From: Pseudomonas bharatica CSV86
GTDB lineage: Bacteria > Pseudomonadota > Gammaproteobacteria > Pseudomonadales > Pseudomonadaceae
Assembly (NCBI RefSeq): GCF_000319305.2
Contig: NZ_AMWJ02000002.1
Span: 1,054,001 to 1,118,000 of the forward strand
Length of the DNA: 64,000 nt
Direction of reading: 5' to 3'
The translations under genes and the position numbers were made by a program. The notes beneath the pieces are model-generated. The model searched no databases and was not told the origin of the DNA. It saw only the letters and a list, made by a program, of their open reading frames with translations. How positions within the stretch are numbered: the first letter of the stretch is position 1; each line of letters starts with the position of its first letter. Shown here piece by piece: positions 25,543 to 34,294 of the stretch.

Positions 25543-26661
25543 ATGCCTTATCTACCCAACGAGCTGCTTGCCAGCCACTTCAGGAACCAGGGAATCGACC
25601 TGGACCACATCGACCGGCAACTGAGCCTGGTCGCCGCCGACAGCCCCAACCTGCCGCTTTACCGGGACATGATGCTCACCGTGCTGCGCATGGCCCACGA
25701 CGACAGCAACCGCTGGAACGCCAAGATCACCCTCCAGGCCCTGCGTGAACTCGACCACGCATTCCGGGTGATGGAACAGTACAAGGGACGCCGCAAGGTC
25801 ACCGTATTCGGCTCGGCCCGCACCCCGGTCGAACACCCCATGTACGCCCTGGCCCGGGAGCTGGGCGCGACTCTGGCCCACTCGGGGCTGATGGTAATTA
25901 CCGGCGCCGGGGGCGGCATCATGGCCGCTGCGCACGAAGGCGCCGGCGTGGACAACAGTCTGGGCTTCAATATCACCCTGCCTTTCGAGCAGCACGCCAA
26001 TGCGACGGTGGACGGCACGGACAAGCTGCTGCCGTTCCATTTCTTCTTTATTCGCAAACTGTTCTTCGTCAAGGAAGCCGATGCACTGGTACTGTGTCCA
26101 GGCGGGTTCGGCACCCTGGACGAAGCACTGGAAGTGTTGACCCTGATCCAGACCGGTAAAAGCCCGCTGGTGCCGGTAGTATTGCTGGATGCGCCCGGCG
26201 GCAGTTTCTGGGAGGACGCGCTGGCCTTCATCAAGCGACAACTGGAAGAGAACCGCTACATCCTGCCCACCGACATGAAACTGGTACGTCTGGTCAACAG
26301 CGCCGAAGAGGCGGTCGCCGAGATCAACCAGTTCTACGCCAACTATCACTCCAGTCGCTGGCTGAAAAACCAGTTCGTGATTCGTATGCAGCACCCCCTG
26401 AGCGAAGCGGCACTGCTGGACATGCAGGAGAGCTTTGCCGACCTGCGCCTGAACGGGGATTTCAGTCAGCACGGCTATACAGGGCCGGAACAGGACGAGG
26501 CCGGTTTCAGCCATTTGCACCGTTTGGTATTTGCGTTCAACGGACGCGATCAGGGCCGTTTGCGGGAACTGGTGGACTTCATCAACCTGCCGGAAAACCG
26601 TGAATCCCAGCCATCCATGCCTGCCGCACAGCGCACACGGCAACCATCCAGGGTCACCTGA
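25543..26661 (+). CDS. LOG-family (lysine decarboxylase-like) nucleotide-binding protein
   Basis: The 372-residue product carries a central Rossmann-like LOG domain: VTVFGSARTPVEHPMY, VITGAGGGIMAAAHEGA and the hallmark CPGGFGTLDEALEVLTL. LOG proteins such as LONELY GUY and PpnN cleave nucleotide monophosphates to base and ribose 5-phosphate. The protein is longer than simple LOGs, with extensions on both sides, closer to PpnN-type enzymes, but activity is inferred. AGGAG lies 8 bases before ATG 25543. Confidence 0.85.
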   Translation: MPYLPNELLASHFRNQGIDLDHIDRQLSLVAADSPNLPLYRDMMLTVLRMAHDDSNRWNAKITLQALRELDHAFRVMEQYKGRRKVTVFGSARTPVEHPMYALARELGATLAHSGLMVITGAGGGIMAAAHEGAGVDNSLGFNITLPFEQHANATVDGTDKLLPFHFFFIRKLFFVKEADALVLCPGGFGTLDEALEVLTLIQTGKSPLVPVVLLDAPGGSFWEDALAFIKRQLEENRYILPTDMKLVRLVNSAEEAVAEINQFYANYHSSRWLKNQFVIRMQHPLSEAALLDMQESFADLRLNGDFSQHGYTGPEQDEAGFSHLHRLVFAFNGRDQGRLRELVDFINLPENRESQPSMPAAQRTRQPSRVT

Positions 26662-26667
26662 GCGCTA

Positions 26668-27135
26668 TCAATCGTCGAAGCTTCGGCCGCTGAGCAGGCG
26701 GCCGACCCTCTCCATGGAAAAACCGCGATAGACCAGGAAGCGGGTCTGTCTGGCCCGCTCGCGTGGGTCACCCGGCAAATGGCCGGAAAACTTGCGCTGC
26801 CAGAGATCAACCAGTTGTACCTGCCAATCAATGTCGGCGTCACGCAATGCCTGCTCGACATCCCCACGTGGCAGCCCGCGCTGAGTCAGCTCCTCGCGAA
26901 TACGCGACGGTCCATAGCCCGAACGCGCGCGTGAGCTGATATAGCTTTCCAGATAACGGGTTTCACTCAGCAGCCCCTCGTCCGCCAGGCGGTCGAGTTC
27001 GTGCTCGATCATCTCAGGAGAGGCGCCGCGCTGACGCAATTTGCGCGTCAGCTCGGCTCGACCGTGCTCGCGGCGTGCGAGCAGGTCCATGGCTGTCCGC
27101 CTGACGGCGACGGGGGTGTCGAGTACAACGGACAT
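26668..27135 (-). CDS. recX: RecA regulator RecX
   Basis: The 155-residue helical product has the RecX repeats (LLARREHGRAELTRKLRQRG, EHELDRLADEGLLSETRYLESYISSRARSGYGPSRI). RecX binds RecA filaments and inhibits strand exchange and coprotease activity. It follows recA after 8 bases on the same strand and is probably cotranscribed. It is convergent with the LOG-family gene with 6 bases between stops and no visible terminator. Confidence 0.95.
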   Translation of the reverse strand: MSVVLDTPVAVRRTAMDLLARREHGRAELTRKLRQRGASPEMIEHELDRLADEGLLSETRYLESYISSRARSGYGPSRIREELTQRGLPRGDVEQALRDADIDWQVQLVDLWQRKFSGHLPGDPRERARQTRFLVYRGFSMERVGRLLSGRSFDD

Positions 27136-27143
27136 GCGCGGGC

Positions 27144-28211
27144 TCAGAAGTCGGCGTCAGCGTCGGCCATGTCTTCCGCAGATTCGTTTTCTGCAGCGGC
27201 TTTGCCGGCAGCATCGACGGCACCCGGGTTCAGCAGTTTTTCGCGGATCTGCTTCTCGAGGGTCTCGGCGATTTCCGGGTTCTCGGCAAGGAACTTGGCC
27301 GAGTTGGCCTTGCCCTGGCCGATCTTGCTGCCCTGGTAGCTGTACCAGGCGCCGGATTTCTCCAGCAGACCGTGCAGCACGCCCAGGTCGATGATCTCGC
27401 CGTTGCGGTAAATGCCCTTGCCGTAGAGGATCTGGAACTCGGCCTGACGGAACGGAGGCGCGACCTTGTTCTTGACGATCTTGACGCGGGTTTCACTGCC
27501 GACCACTTCGTCACCTTCCTTCACCGCGCCGGTACGACGGATGTCCAGGCGCACCGAGGCGTAGAACTTCAAGGCGTTACCACCGGTGGTGGTTTCCGGG
27601 CTACCGAACATCACACCGATCTTCATGCGGATCTGGTTGATGAAGATGACCAGGCAGTTGGCGTTCTTGATGTTGCCGGTGATCTTGCGCAGGGCCTGGG
27701 ACATCAGGCGGGCCTGCAGGCCTACGTGCATGTCGCCCATCTCGCCTTCGATCTCGGCCTTCGGCACCAGGGCCGCAACGGAGTCGACGATGATCACGTC
27801 GACGGCGTTGGAGCGCACCAGCATGTCGGTGATTTCCAGGGCCTGCTCACCGGTGTCCGGCTGCGAGACCAGCAGGTCGTCGACATTGACGCCCAGCTTG
27901 CCGGCGTATTCCGGGTCCAGCGCGTGCTCGGCATCGACGAAGGCGCAGGTGGCGCCGGCTTTCTGGGCCTGGGCGATGACCGAGAGGGTCATGGTGGTTT
28001 TACCGGACGATTCCGGACCGTAGATCTCGACGATACGGCCTTTTGGCAGGCCGCCGATGCCGAGGGCGATGTCCAGGCCCAGGGAGCCGGTGGAAATGGC
28101 CGGGATCGCCTGACGTTCATGGTCGCCCATGCGCATGACCGCGCCTTTACCGAATTGACGTTCGATTTGACCCAGGGCCGCAGCCAAGGCACGCTTCTTG
28201 TTGTCGTCCAT
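27144..28211 (-). CDS. recA: Recombinase RecA
   Basis: The 355-residue product starts MDDNKKRALAAALGQIERQFG. Walker A is GPESSGKTT, Walker B is in VDVIIVDSVAAL, and DNA-binding loop L2 is around FINQIRMKIGVMFGSPETTTGGNALKFYAS. RecA catalyses homologous recombination and LexA cleavage in the SOS response. The frame continues far upstream of ATG 28211, but that part has no similarity. A LexA box lies about 45 bases upstream. RecA would also activate the nearby tailocin repressor, which has a LexA-type protease domain. Confidence 0.99.
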   Translation of the reverse strand: MDDNKKRALAAALGQIERQFGKGAVMRMGDHERQAIPAISTGSLGLDIALGIGGLPKGRIVEIYGPESSGKTTMTLSVIAQAQKAGATCAFVDAEHALDPEYAGKLGVNVDDLLVSQPDTGEQALEITDMLVRSNAVDVIIVDSVAALVPKAEIEGEMGDMHVGLQARLMSQALRKITGNIKNANCLVIFINQIRMKIGVMFGSPETTTGGNALKFYASVRLDIRRTGAVKEGDEVVGSETRVKIVKNKVAPPFRQAEFQILYGKGIYRNGEIIDLGVLHGLLEKSGAWYSYQGSKIGQGKANSAKFLAENPEIAETLEKQIREKLLNPGAVDAAGKAAAENESAEDMADADADF

Positions 28212-28252
28212 TGAAGTCCTCACGTAATCGATAGGGCCTGACGGCCAGAAAC

Positions 28253-28272
28253 AACTGTATAAGTAGCCAGTA
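28253..28272 (-). promoter_or_regulatory. LexA (SOS) box of recA
   Basis: The reverse strand reads TACTGGCTACTTATACAGTT, a CTG-N10-CAG SOS box, 42 bases upstream of the recA start. Confidence 0.92.
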
Positions 28273-28315
28273 TTATTCCACAGGGTTTTGTTTCCGCCTA
28301 CCCCCGATTCGTGAA

Positions 28316-28798
28316 TTACTCCGCACCAAGCTGTAACAAGCCCTCTAGCGCGGCGATTACCGTTTGTCGGCGCACGCTTTCGCGATCGCCGTCGAAGTGC
28401 CGGCGCTCGCTGCTGACGTGCTCGCCGTCGGCCCAGGCCAGCCATACCGTGCCCACCGGCTTGGCGGCTGAGCCACCGTCGGGCCCGGCCACGCCGCTGA
28501 CCGCCACGGCGAACCGCGCGCCGCTGGCAGCACGGGCGCCGCGGACCATGGCCTCGACTACCTCCTGGCTGACCGCGCCGACCTGGTCGAAAAGCGCTTC
28601 CGGCACCTGCAACTGACGGGTCTTCTGCGCATTGGAATAGGTCACGTAGCCCGCCTCGAACCAGGCCGAACTGCCGGGCACGCGGGTGATGGCCTCGGCG
28701 ATGCCGCCACCGGTGCAGGACTCCGCGGTGGTGACCTGGGCATTGAAATGACGCAGACGTCCGCCCAGGCGGATGGAAAGAACGGTGATCGGGTCCAT
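28316..28798 (-). CDS. cinA: CinA-family nicotinamide-nucleotide amidase
   Basis: The 160-residue product is the C-terminal CinA domain alone, equivalent to E. coli PncC, which deamidates NMN to recycle pyridine nucleotides. Motifs are TTAESCTGGGIAEAITRVPGSS, FEAGYVTYSN and AVSGVAGPDGGSAAKPVGTVW. AAGGAGCTTGCC precedes the ATG. It lies upstream of recA on the same strand and marks one edge of the tailocin cluster. Confidence 0.94.
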   Translation of the reverse strand: MDPITVLSIRLGGRLRHFNAQVTTAESCTGGGIAEAITRVPGSSAWFEAGYVTYSNAQKTRQLQVPEALFDQVGAVSQEVVEAMVRGARAASGARFAVAVSGVAGPDGGSAAKPVGTVWLAWADGEHVSSERRHFDGDRESVRRQTVIAALEGLLQLGAE

Positions 28799-28883
28799 GG
28801 CAAGCTCCTTGGGAAAACCGCCCTACCCTACACCACTCAGAAGGCCAGTGCGCGTACGTAGGCCTGGCAGGCATGCAGGGCGA

Positions 28884-29336
28884 TCAATCCTTCGTCGCCG
28901 TCGGCGGTGATGGCGATAATTCGTTGAGCATGCGCCGGGTCAAGTCGGGCTCGCGAGGAGCCATGAACCAGGCTGCCGGCGGGGTGGTGGCAGGCACAAT
29001 GGTGGAGTCGGTGTCGCTGGCGAGGAGGACTGACAACCGCAGATCAGCAGTAGCCAGGCGGTCGCGCAGGCGCGCCTGAGTCTGTCGGGCATCGATAAGC
29101 TCCCGGGAATGGATCTGGTCAGCGGACTGGATGCGTTGTTCGAGGGCCAGGCGGCGGCCCTGCTCATCCTGCAATCGTGCGGCAAAGGCCTCGGCCTGTT
29201 GCCGACGCTCGTCGGCGTATTCGTTTTCGCGCACGGCCATGGCCCGCTCATGACGCCAGGCCTGGACCTGCCAGGTCAGCGCGCAGGCCGCCAGCACCAA
29301 CAGCGCCAGCGCGATCAGGCGTGCGCCGTTCAACAC
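28884..29336 (-). CDS. Inner-membrane spanin (Rz-like)
   Basis: The 150-residue product starts at GTG 29336, overlapping the endolysin stop. It has an N-terminal transmembrane helix (IALALLVLAACALTWQVQAW) and then a long charged coiled coil rich in Gln, Arg and Glu, the layout of i-spanins that span the periplasm and fuse the membranes at lysis. An Rz1-type gene lies inside it in another frame. It closes the tailocin cluster; cinA follows after about 85 bases. Confidence 0.85.
   Translation of the reverse strand: MLNGARLIALALLVLAACALTWQVQAWRHERAMAVRENEYADERRQQAEAFAARLQDEQGRRLALEQRIQSADQIHSRELIDARQTQARLRDRLATADLRLSVLLASDTDSTIVPATTPPAAWFMAPREPDLTRRMLNELSPSPPTATKD
28940..29092 (-). CDS. Outer-membrane spanin (Rz1-like), nested inside the Rz gene
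   Basis: A 50-residue frame starting MPDRLRRACATAWLLLICGC is wholly contained in the Rz-like gene in another frame. It has a short signal sequence, a lipobox-like LICGC, and a mature part rich in Pro and Ser (TPTPPLCLPPPRRQP). This is the classical Rz1 o-spanin design, and nested Rz1 genes are common. It would pair with the Rz-like protein. It is short and its ribosome site is unremarkable, so the call rests on architecture and position. Confidence 0.75.
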   Translation of the reverse strand: MPDRLRRACATAWLLLICGCQSSSPATPTPPLCLPPPRRQPGSWLLASPT

Positions 29337-29881
29337 AGCACCTCCCGCGCCCGAACCCAGAGCTTGAGGCGATCCTCCAGCCCGTTGAGCCCGCCATTGA
29401 TGTGCCGGGTGATGCGATTGAACTCGCCAAGATCGGCCAATCGATTGAGCCCGCGCGAATGCCAGAACCAGGCGGCAGACTCCGTCGCCCACTGGGGTTC
29501 CTCAAGCATCTGCGGACGCGCCAGCAGGCGCTCGTCCTGGAACAGCGCCATGCTGCAGGCACGGTAGTTGTTGCGTCCGGTGATCTGGATCAGGCCGCGG
29601 CCGCAGTACAGTTGGCCATCGCCATCGGCCTCGGGGGTGTTACCCAGGCGCAGGGCCAGGGTGCCGGTGTCGTAGCGCGCCAGGTACTGGTCCTGGCCCA
29701 GTTCCTTCACGTAGCGCAGTTGCCCCGACTCGTGACCGATCTGGGCGAGAAAGGCGGCCATGCGGCGTGGTGTGTCGATGGACCAGTGCGCCATGGCAGC
29801 ATTCAATGGCGCAACGAAAACGCCCGCTGAGGTGCGGGCGTTGGGATAGATGCGGAACAGCTCGGATTCTGTCAGGTTCAT
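29330..29881 (-). CDS. Tailocin endolysin (glycoside hydrolase family 19 type)
   Basis: The 183-residue product resembles GH19 chitinase-like endolysins: MAAFLAQIGHESGQLRYVKE carries the catalytic Glu, then GDGQLYCGRGLIQITGRNNYRA, and WATESAAWFWHSRGLNRLAD. It cleaves peptidoglycan so that tail particles are released. There is no signal peptide, so it depends on the holin at the other end of the cluster. ATG 29881 (MNLTESELFRIYPNA) is chosen because AAGGAG lies just upstream. It overlaps the D gene stop by four bases and the spanin start by seven. Confidence 0.9.
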   Translation of the reverse strand: MNLTESELFRIYPNARTSAGVFVAPLNAAMAHWSIDTPRRMAAFLAQIGHESGQLRYVKELGQDQYLARYDTGTLALRLGNTPEADGDGQLYCGRGLIQITGRNNYRACSMALFQDERLLARPQMLEEPQWATESAAWFWHSRGLNRLADLGEFNRITRHINGGLNGLEDRLKLWVRAREVLC

Positions 29882-30933
29882 TTGGGCTCCTTGCTCTGCG
29901 TAACCTTGAGCGGCTTGCTCTGCCGGGTCTTTTGGCTTTTCGCCGTGGACTTGCCCTGGTTGGTGCCGTTGCATTGCACGGTGGTGTCCCAACCCGAAAC
30001 GGTGAAGGTCTGGGTTACCGTGTCGATCAGGTAATCGCCATCCAGCCCATCCTTGAAACCCTGCACCCGCAGCATGCGCTCGGCAAACAGGTCGGTGCGT
30101 CCGGCCATTTCCAGGGACACCGTGGCGGTACTGCGCTTGAAGGCCTCCATGCGGGCCTTGGCTGCCTGTTCCGCGGCGCTTCTGTTCGGATAGATATGCC
30201 GCTCGGTAAAGACCGCACCGACATCATCGGGCTTGTCTTCGTTTTCCACCCGGACGGCCTGCTGCTGGCCGCTGGCCGGATCCTGGTAATGGGTCTGGGC
30301 CGCCTTGTACGTAGCCCGGTCCTTCAACTGGAACTTCCAGCGGCGCACATCATGCAGCGCTACCCCGACCACCCCGAGGTCCTTGCCACTGGCGCTCTTG
30401 CCAGCCTGGCGGGGCAACACCAACAGCGCACCGTCGGCGATCTTGGCGGTACAACCGTATTGCTGCGCGATGCGGGTAATAAAGTTGAAATCCGATTCCT
30501 TGACCTGTTCGACCCGAGGAATGGCGGTGATCACCGGGCACTGTGGCTGCCAGCCATTGCGCGCGGCGATGTCGCGGACAATCTGCTGCAGCGTCCTGTT
30601 CTCCCAGCTACCACTGCGAATGGTCTTGCCGGTCCCGCGCATATCCGCTGCCTTGCCGCGGATTTCCATGGTCTGGGCCGGTCCGCTGAGATCGATCTGA
30701 TCCACCGTATAGCGCCCCAGCCGTGTCAGCTCCTGACCGGAATAGCCGAGGTAGACTTCCAGTTGCGCTCCCCGCGCCGGCAGGGCCAGGGCACTGTCAC
30801 GATCATCGAGCCTAAGCTCGAAGTCATCGGACTCCATCCCCGTCTTGTCGGTAGTGCGCAGGAGCAGGACACGGTCGTTGATCAGCGCCGTTATGTCCTC
30901 GCCGTCGGCGATGATGCGAAACACAGGTTGCAT
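29878..30933 (-). CDS. P2 gpD-like baseplate hub / tail protein
   Basis: The 351-residue product starts MQPVFRIIADGEDITALINDRV and shows the gpD/gp27-like hub pattern (ARGAQLEVYLGYSGQELTRLGRYTVDQIDL, then RNGWQPQCPV, and ADGALLVLPRQAGKSASGKDL). The hub forms the base of the spike under the tail tube. The frame is open 73 codons further, but a terminator hairpin and the gpX gene lie there, so ATG 30933 is preferred. It overlaps the endolysin start. Confidence 0.9.
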   Translation of the reverse strand: MQPVFRIIADGEDITALINDRVLLLRTTDKTGMESDDFELRLDDRDSALALPARGAQLEVYLGYSGQELTRLGRYTVDQIDLSGPAQTMEIRGKAADMRGTGKTIRSGSWENRTLQQIVRDIAARNGWQPQCPVITAIPRVEQVKESDFNFITRIAQQYGCTAKIADGALLVLPRQAGKSASGKDLGVVGVALHDVRRWKFQLKDRATYKAAQTHYQDPASGQQQAVRVENEDKPDDVGAVFTERHIYPNRSAAEQAAKARMEAFKRSTATVSLEMAGRTDLFAERMLRVQGFKDGLDGDYLIDTVTQTFTVSGWDTTVQCNGTNQGKSTAKSQKTRQSKPLKVTQSKEPK

Positions 30934-30946
30934 GTTCAGGCTCCCG

Positions 30947-30978
30947 AAAAAAGCAGACCCCGCACGAGGCGGGGTCTG
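30947..30978 (-). terminator. Terminator-like hairpin between tailocin genes X and D
   Basis: A perfect 10-bp stem, CAGACCCCGC / GCGGGGTCTG, with a 5-base loop is followed on the reverse strand by six T. It lies in the 59-base gap inside the late operon. Confidence 0.85.
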
Positions 30979-30992
30979 ACACTGCAAATGGC

Positions 30993-31199
30993 TCAATCCC
31001 ACAGCATGAGCATGGAGTCGCTGGCGCCGGACAACACCGGCAGCCTGATCAGCACGCCAGCGCGAAACGGCTGGGCTTCGTCGGCCAGGCCCTGGTTGGC
31101 TGCCAGCACCGCCTCGACACTGCCGCGCAGATGCCCGTAGTAGTGCTGGCACAGGGTATCGAGCAGATCCCCTTCAGAGGTTCGGCATATCGTCGCCAT
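30993..31199 (-). CDS. P2 gpX-like tail protein
   Basis: The 68-residue product (MATICRTSEGDLLDTLCQHYYGHLRGSVEAVLAANQGLADEAQPFRAGVLIRLP) is a short LysM-like tail protein as in P2 gpX. Such proteins sit at the hub and may touch peptidoglycan. It follows the U gene by three bases. Confidence 0.9.
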   Translation of the reverse strand: MATICRTSEGDLLDTLCQHYYGHLRGSVEAVLAANQGLADEAQPFRAGVLIRLPVLSGASDSMLMLWD

Positions 31200-31202
31200 A
31201 GC

Positions 31203-32018
31203 TCACGAACTCCAATGTGAAAGCTTGCTTGCCCGGATGCCGCCTGCCAGGAGGCTGTCCTGGGTTTCGGTCACGCTGACCAGGCACCAGTTGCCGAGGA
31301 TCTCCCCGTAGCCGGTGGCAAGACTGAAGGGTTTCAGTTGCTGGCCGATGCTGCGCAGGCGCTCAAGTTGACCGAGCCCGCCCTTGAAGGAAGGAAAGAT
31401 CGCGCCGTCCAGGGTGATCTTGTCATCCCCCATGGCCACGGCCTGCTGCGCCTTGCTGCGCGACAGGCGATCCTGACCGGCCCAGTTGAACGCCTTGGTG
31501 CGCTTGAACTGGCTGAACGCTGCGGTATCAAGGTTGAAGTAAAAAGCTTCCGCGCCGTTTTCCAGCGGTTGCAGAACCAGCAGGTGTGGAAAGGGCTTGA
31601 CCGCTTCTTCCGCCGGCGTCGTCCGGGGCGCGAAAGCGCCGGTCGGCAGGATCGCGCCCAGCGACGGGCTGATCTTGCCGGCAACCCGGTTGATCGCTGC
31701 GGCGGCCTTGCCGGCTTGCTCGGAGAAACTCTCCAGCCGGCCCTCGACCTCGCTTATGACACTGACCGCCCGGTTGTACGTCGCCGCAACCGTCCCCACC
31801 GTCGATTGCGCCACCTCGATGGCGCGCAGGGTGCGTTGCAGCTTCTTGCCGATGATTTCGCCCACGAAGGGCAGGTTTTCCAGCTCGGTAGCGGCACCGG
31901 TGATATCGCTGACGGCGCCATTCAAGGGCCCCAGCATTTCATCGGCACTGCGCCGCCCGGCCTCGCCCGCCGCTACCAGTGAGCGCAGGCTGGATTGCAT
32001 CGATTCCATGTAAGCCAT
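31203..32018 (-). CDS. P2 gpU-like tail protein with a long N-terminal extension
   Basis: The C-terminal half (about residues 145-271) matches P2 gpU: FPHLLVLQPL, then FNWAGQDRLSRSKAQQAVAMGDDKITLDGAIFPSFKGGLGQL, and WCLVSVTETQDSLLAGGIRASKL. P2 gpU is about 160 residues; here about 110-145 extra residues of helical, Ala/Glu-rich sequence precede it. The position between the tape measure and X fits U. The extension's role is unknown. Confidence 0.85.
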   Translation of the reverse strand: MAYMESMQSSLRSLVAAGEAGRRSADEMLGPLNGAVSDITGAATELENLPFVGEIIGKKLQRTLRAIEVAQSTVGTVAATYNRAVSVISEVEGRLESFSEQAGKAAAAINRVAGKISPSLGAILPTGAFAPRTTPAEEAVKPFPHLLVLQPLENGAEAFYFNLDTAAFSQFKRTKAFNWAGQDRLSRSKAQQAVAMGDDKITLDGAIFPSFKGGLGQLERLRSIGQQLKPFSLATGYGEILGNWCLVSVTETQDSLLAGGIRASKLSHWSS

Positions 32019-32027
32019 GATTTCTCC

Positions 32028-34269
32028 TCAGGCGACAAAGGTGACGGCAGGTGTGTCCCAGATATGCCCGCCGCTATTGGCCTGCGCGGCGTAGCCGTTG
32101 AACAGGCGCTGGATCTCCGGCTGCAGGACCCGAACCAGTTCGGCAGGGTCGGTCACGCTGCCCTGGATATTGATGGCAATGGTGGGCGACACCGCAAAAT
32201 GCTGCGGCGTGCTGGTAGTGATCGACACGGGCGCGGGAGCAGTGGGCGCCGGCAAGCCGGCGGCCGACGGAACGGCTTCGCCCAAGGAGCGGACCACGTC
32301 ACCGGTTTTCAGAGGCAAGGGAGGTCGCTCACCTGCCGGTTGGCCAATCGCCGGATTGGGGCTGTCGATCCTCGCGCCCCGGAACGGGATGACCGGTGCC
32401 AAAGGACGAACGCCCTGCCCCGGATCACCCGTTTCGCCGGGCGTCTTGAGCAACAGGGCAGCCGCCTCGGGTGCCTTGACGACCGTCAGCAACTTGCCGG
32501 CATCCGCCCCGGGCAGTTCCGCCAGGGGAGGCCTGGCGCCAGACGCATCCGGCCTGGCCTCGTCGCCCCAGAGTTCATTGACCTTGCGCCCCGCAACCTT
32601 TCCGAGCTCGCCACCGATGTAACCACCGGCCAGCGCCCCGACAGGCCCGAGGAACGCCCCAAGCAGGCCCCGGCCAATGCCCCCGCGGCCTGACCATAGC
32701 CTTCGGCTTTTTCCCGACCGGTTTCGGCGTTCTGGTAAGTATTGATCGCCATGACCGCGCTACCTGCTACCGCCAGGGCACCGCCCAAGAGTTTTGGCAC
32801 AAGCGGAACCTTGGAAGGGCGCGGAACTTCTGGCAGAAGCGTCCCGACCTTGGTCACAGCCTGCCCGACACGCGCGCGCCACCCGGGCGCGCCGGGTGCC
32901 GGCTTGAAGATCGTTGCAGCCGCCTCCGCCAGCACCTTGCCGCGCGGTCCCGCGACCGTCCGTACCGCATCCAGCAAGGCCTTGCCCTTGGCCAGCACGG
33001 CGAACGAGGTCACCAAAGCGGCCCCCCTACCACGACCCCGCCAAGCACGGTTACCACCCCGCCCAACTGCTCGACCACCATGCCCAGGATGTTGGCGCCG
33101 GTGGTCATCAGGGAGGTCCATTGCGAGTAGAGCGGTGCCAGGGCATCGCCTACCGCAACCGAGACCCCGTCGTAGGCGGATTGCTGCGCCTTGCCTTGCC
33201 ACTCGAGCGTTTGACGGCGGTCCGCCAGATCATTTTCGATGTAGTTCGGGGTCGGCCCCTTGGCGCTCGACGGCATGAACGCCTGGCCGTACCGGCCCAT
33301 GTCGGCCGCGGAATTGCCTCTCTCGCGCTGGTACTCGAGAAAGAGCGCTTTGGAATTGCTGACGATGTCGTTGTAGTTCCCGGTCTTGCCCGATTCCTGT
33401 TGAAGAATCGCCGAGAGACGAATGGCGTCCTGCGGATCTCCTCCTACTTGCGGAAGCAGCCGCGTGATCGCCTCGGCTGTCTGGGAAATGCCAAGCGATC
33501 CGGCGCCAGCCTGGCCGACAAGGGTATTGAGCAGGCGTTCGAGCCCATCGCTGCCCTGCCCCGGGGAAAGGGTACGAAACAGTCCGGCAGTCACGCCTTC
33601 GCTTACCTGCTGGCCATCGCTGAACCTGGCGGCAAGACGCCCCTCCGGCACCAGCGCGTTGAGACCCATGCCGGCATCGAACATGCCCAGGAGCTGGCTG
33701 GCAGCTTCGGTTTTGCTCAGGCTGGTGCCATAGGTCATCCTGCCGATCTGCGCCTCGATCCTTGCCCTCTGTGCCTCTCGCTGCGCGGGATCCTTCTCTC
33801 CCTGGATCACCAGCTTGCTGACGATGCCCTCGTAGGTGGCGAAACGATCCACAGCACCGTCCGCCGACTGCAGGACGGTTCGGGATGCATCGTTAACCCG
33901 CTCCTGCGCATCCTCCCTGCCGGATGACTGCCCGGCAGCCGGAAAACGCACGGCCCCCATGGCCTTGCCCAGCTCCTCGTAGGATTTGGTCAACCTGGGC
34001 AAGGTCTCCAGTTGGGTGGACAACCTCTTGCCGATCTCCCCCAGGGAGGCCTGCCATTTCTGCGCCGACTCCGCCGCCGCGTCGTTGGTCATCCTCAAGG
34101 CCGAGGCAAGCGGTAACGCCTGCTCGGTGGCGCGCCTCAGGGCCTCGCCGATGCGCAATGCCAACGACTCGATCCGCACCACCTGGGCCTCGACCAGGTC
34201 GAAGACCTGGCCAAGGACAGGTTCGACGGCACCTCCTATGTTTATCTGGACTTTCAGTTCGCCCGCCAT
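32028..34269 (-). CDS. Tail tape-measure protein (P2 gpT-like), frameshifted twice in this sequence
   Basis: The start is ATG 34269 behind GGAGGA. The first part (MAGELKVQINIGGAVEPVLG... to GGVVTVLGGVVVG) is helical and Ala/Gln-rich. The frame breaks at the C-run 33022-33027, continues as AALVTSFAVLAKGKALLDAV, breaks again at 32668-32671, and resumes as LLGAFLGPVGALAGGYIGGELGKV to the stop at 32028. Adding one base in each run gives a single protein of about 747 residues with hydrophobic segments in the middle, the normal tape-measure layout. Length sets tail length. Probable sequencing errors. Confidence 0.88.
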
Positions 34270-34294
34270 ATGTCCTCCATGCGCGCAAACCGGC

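Noticed and set aside
29820..29841. Hairpin ACGCCCGC / GCGGGCGT near the start of the endolysin gene
   Set aside because: It lies inside the coding region and has only four T after it, so it may be a product of coding sequence; not counted among the operon terminators.
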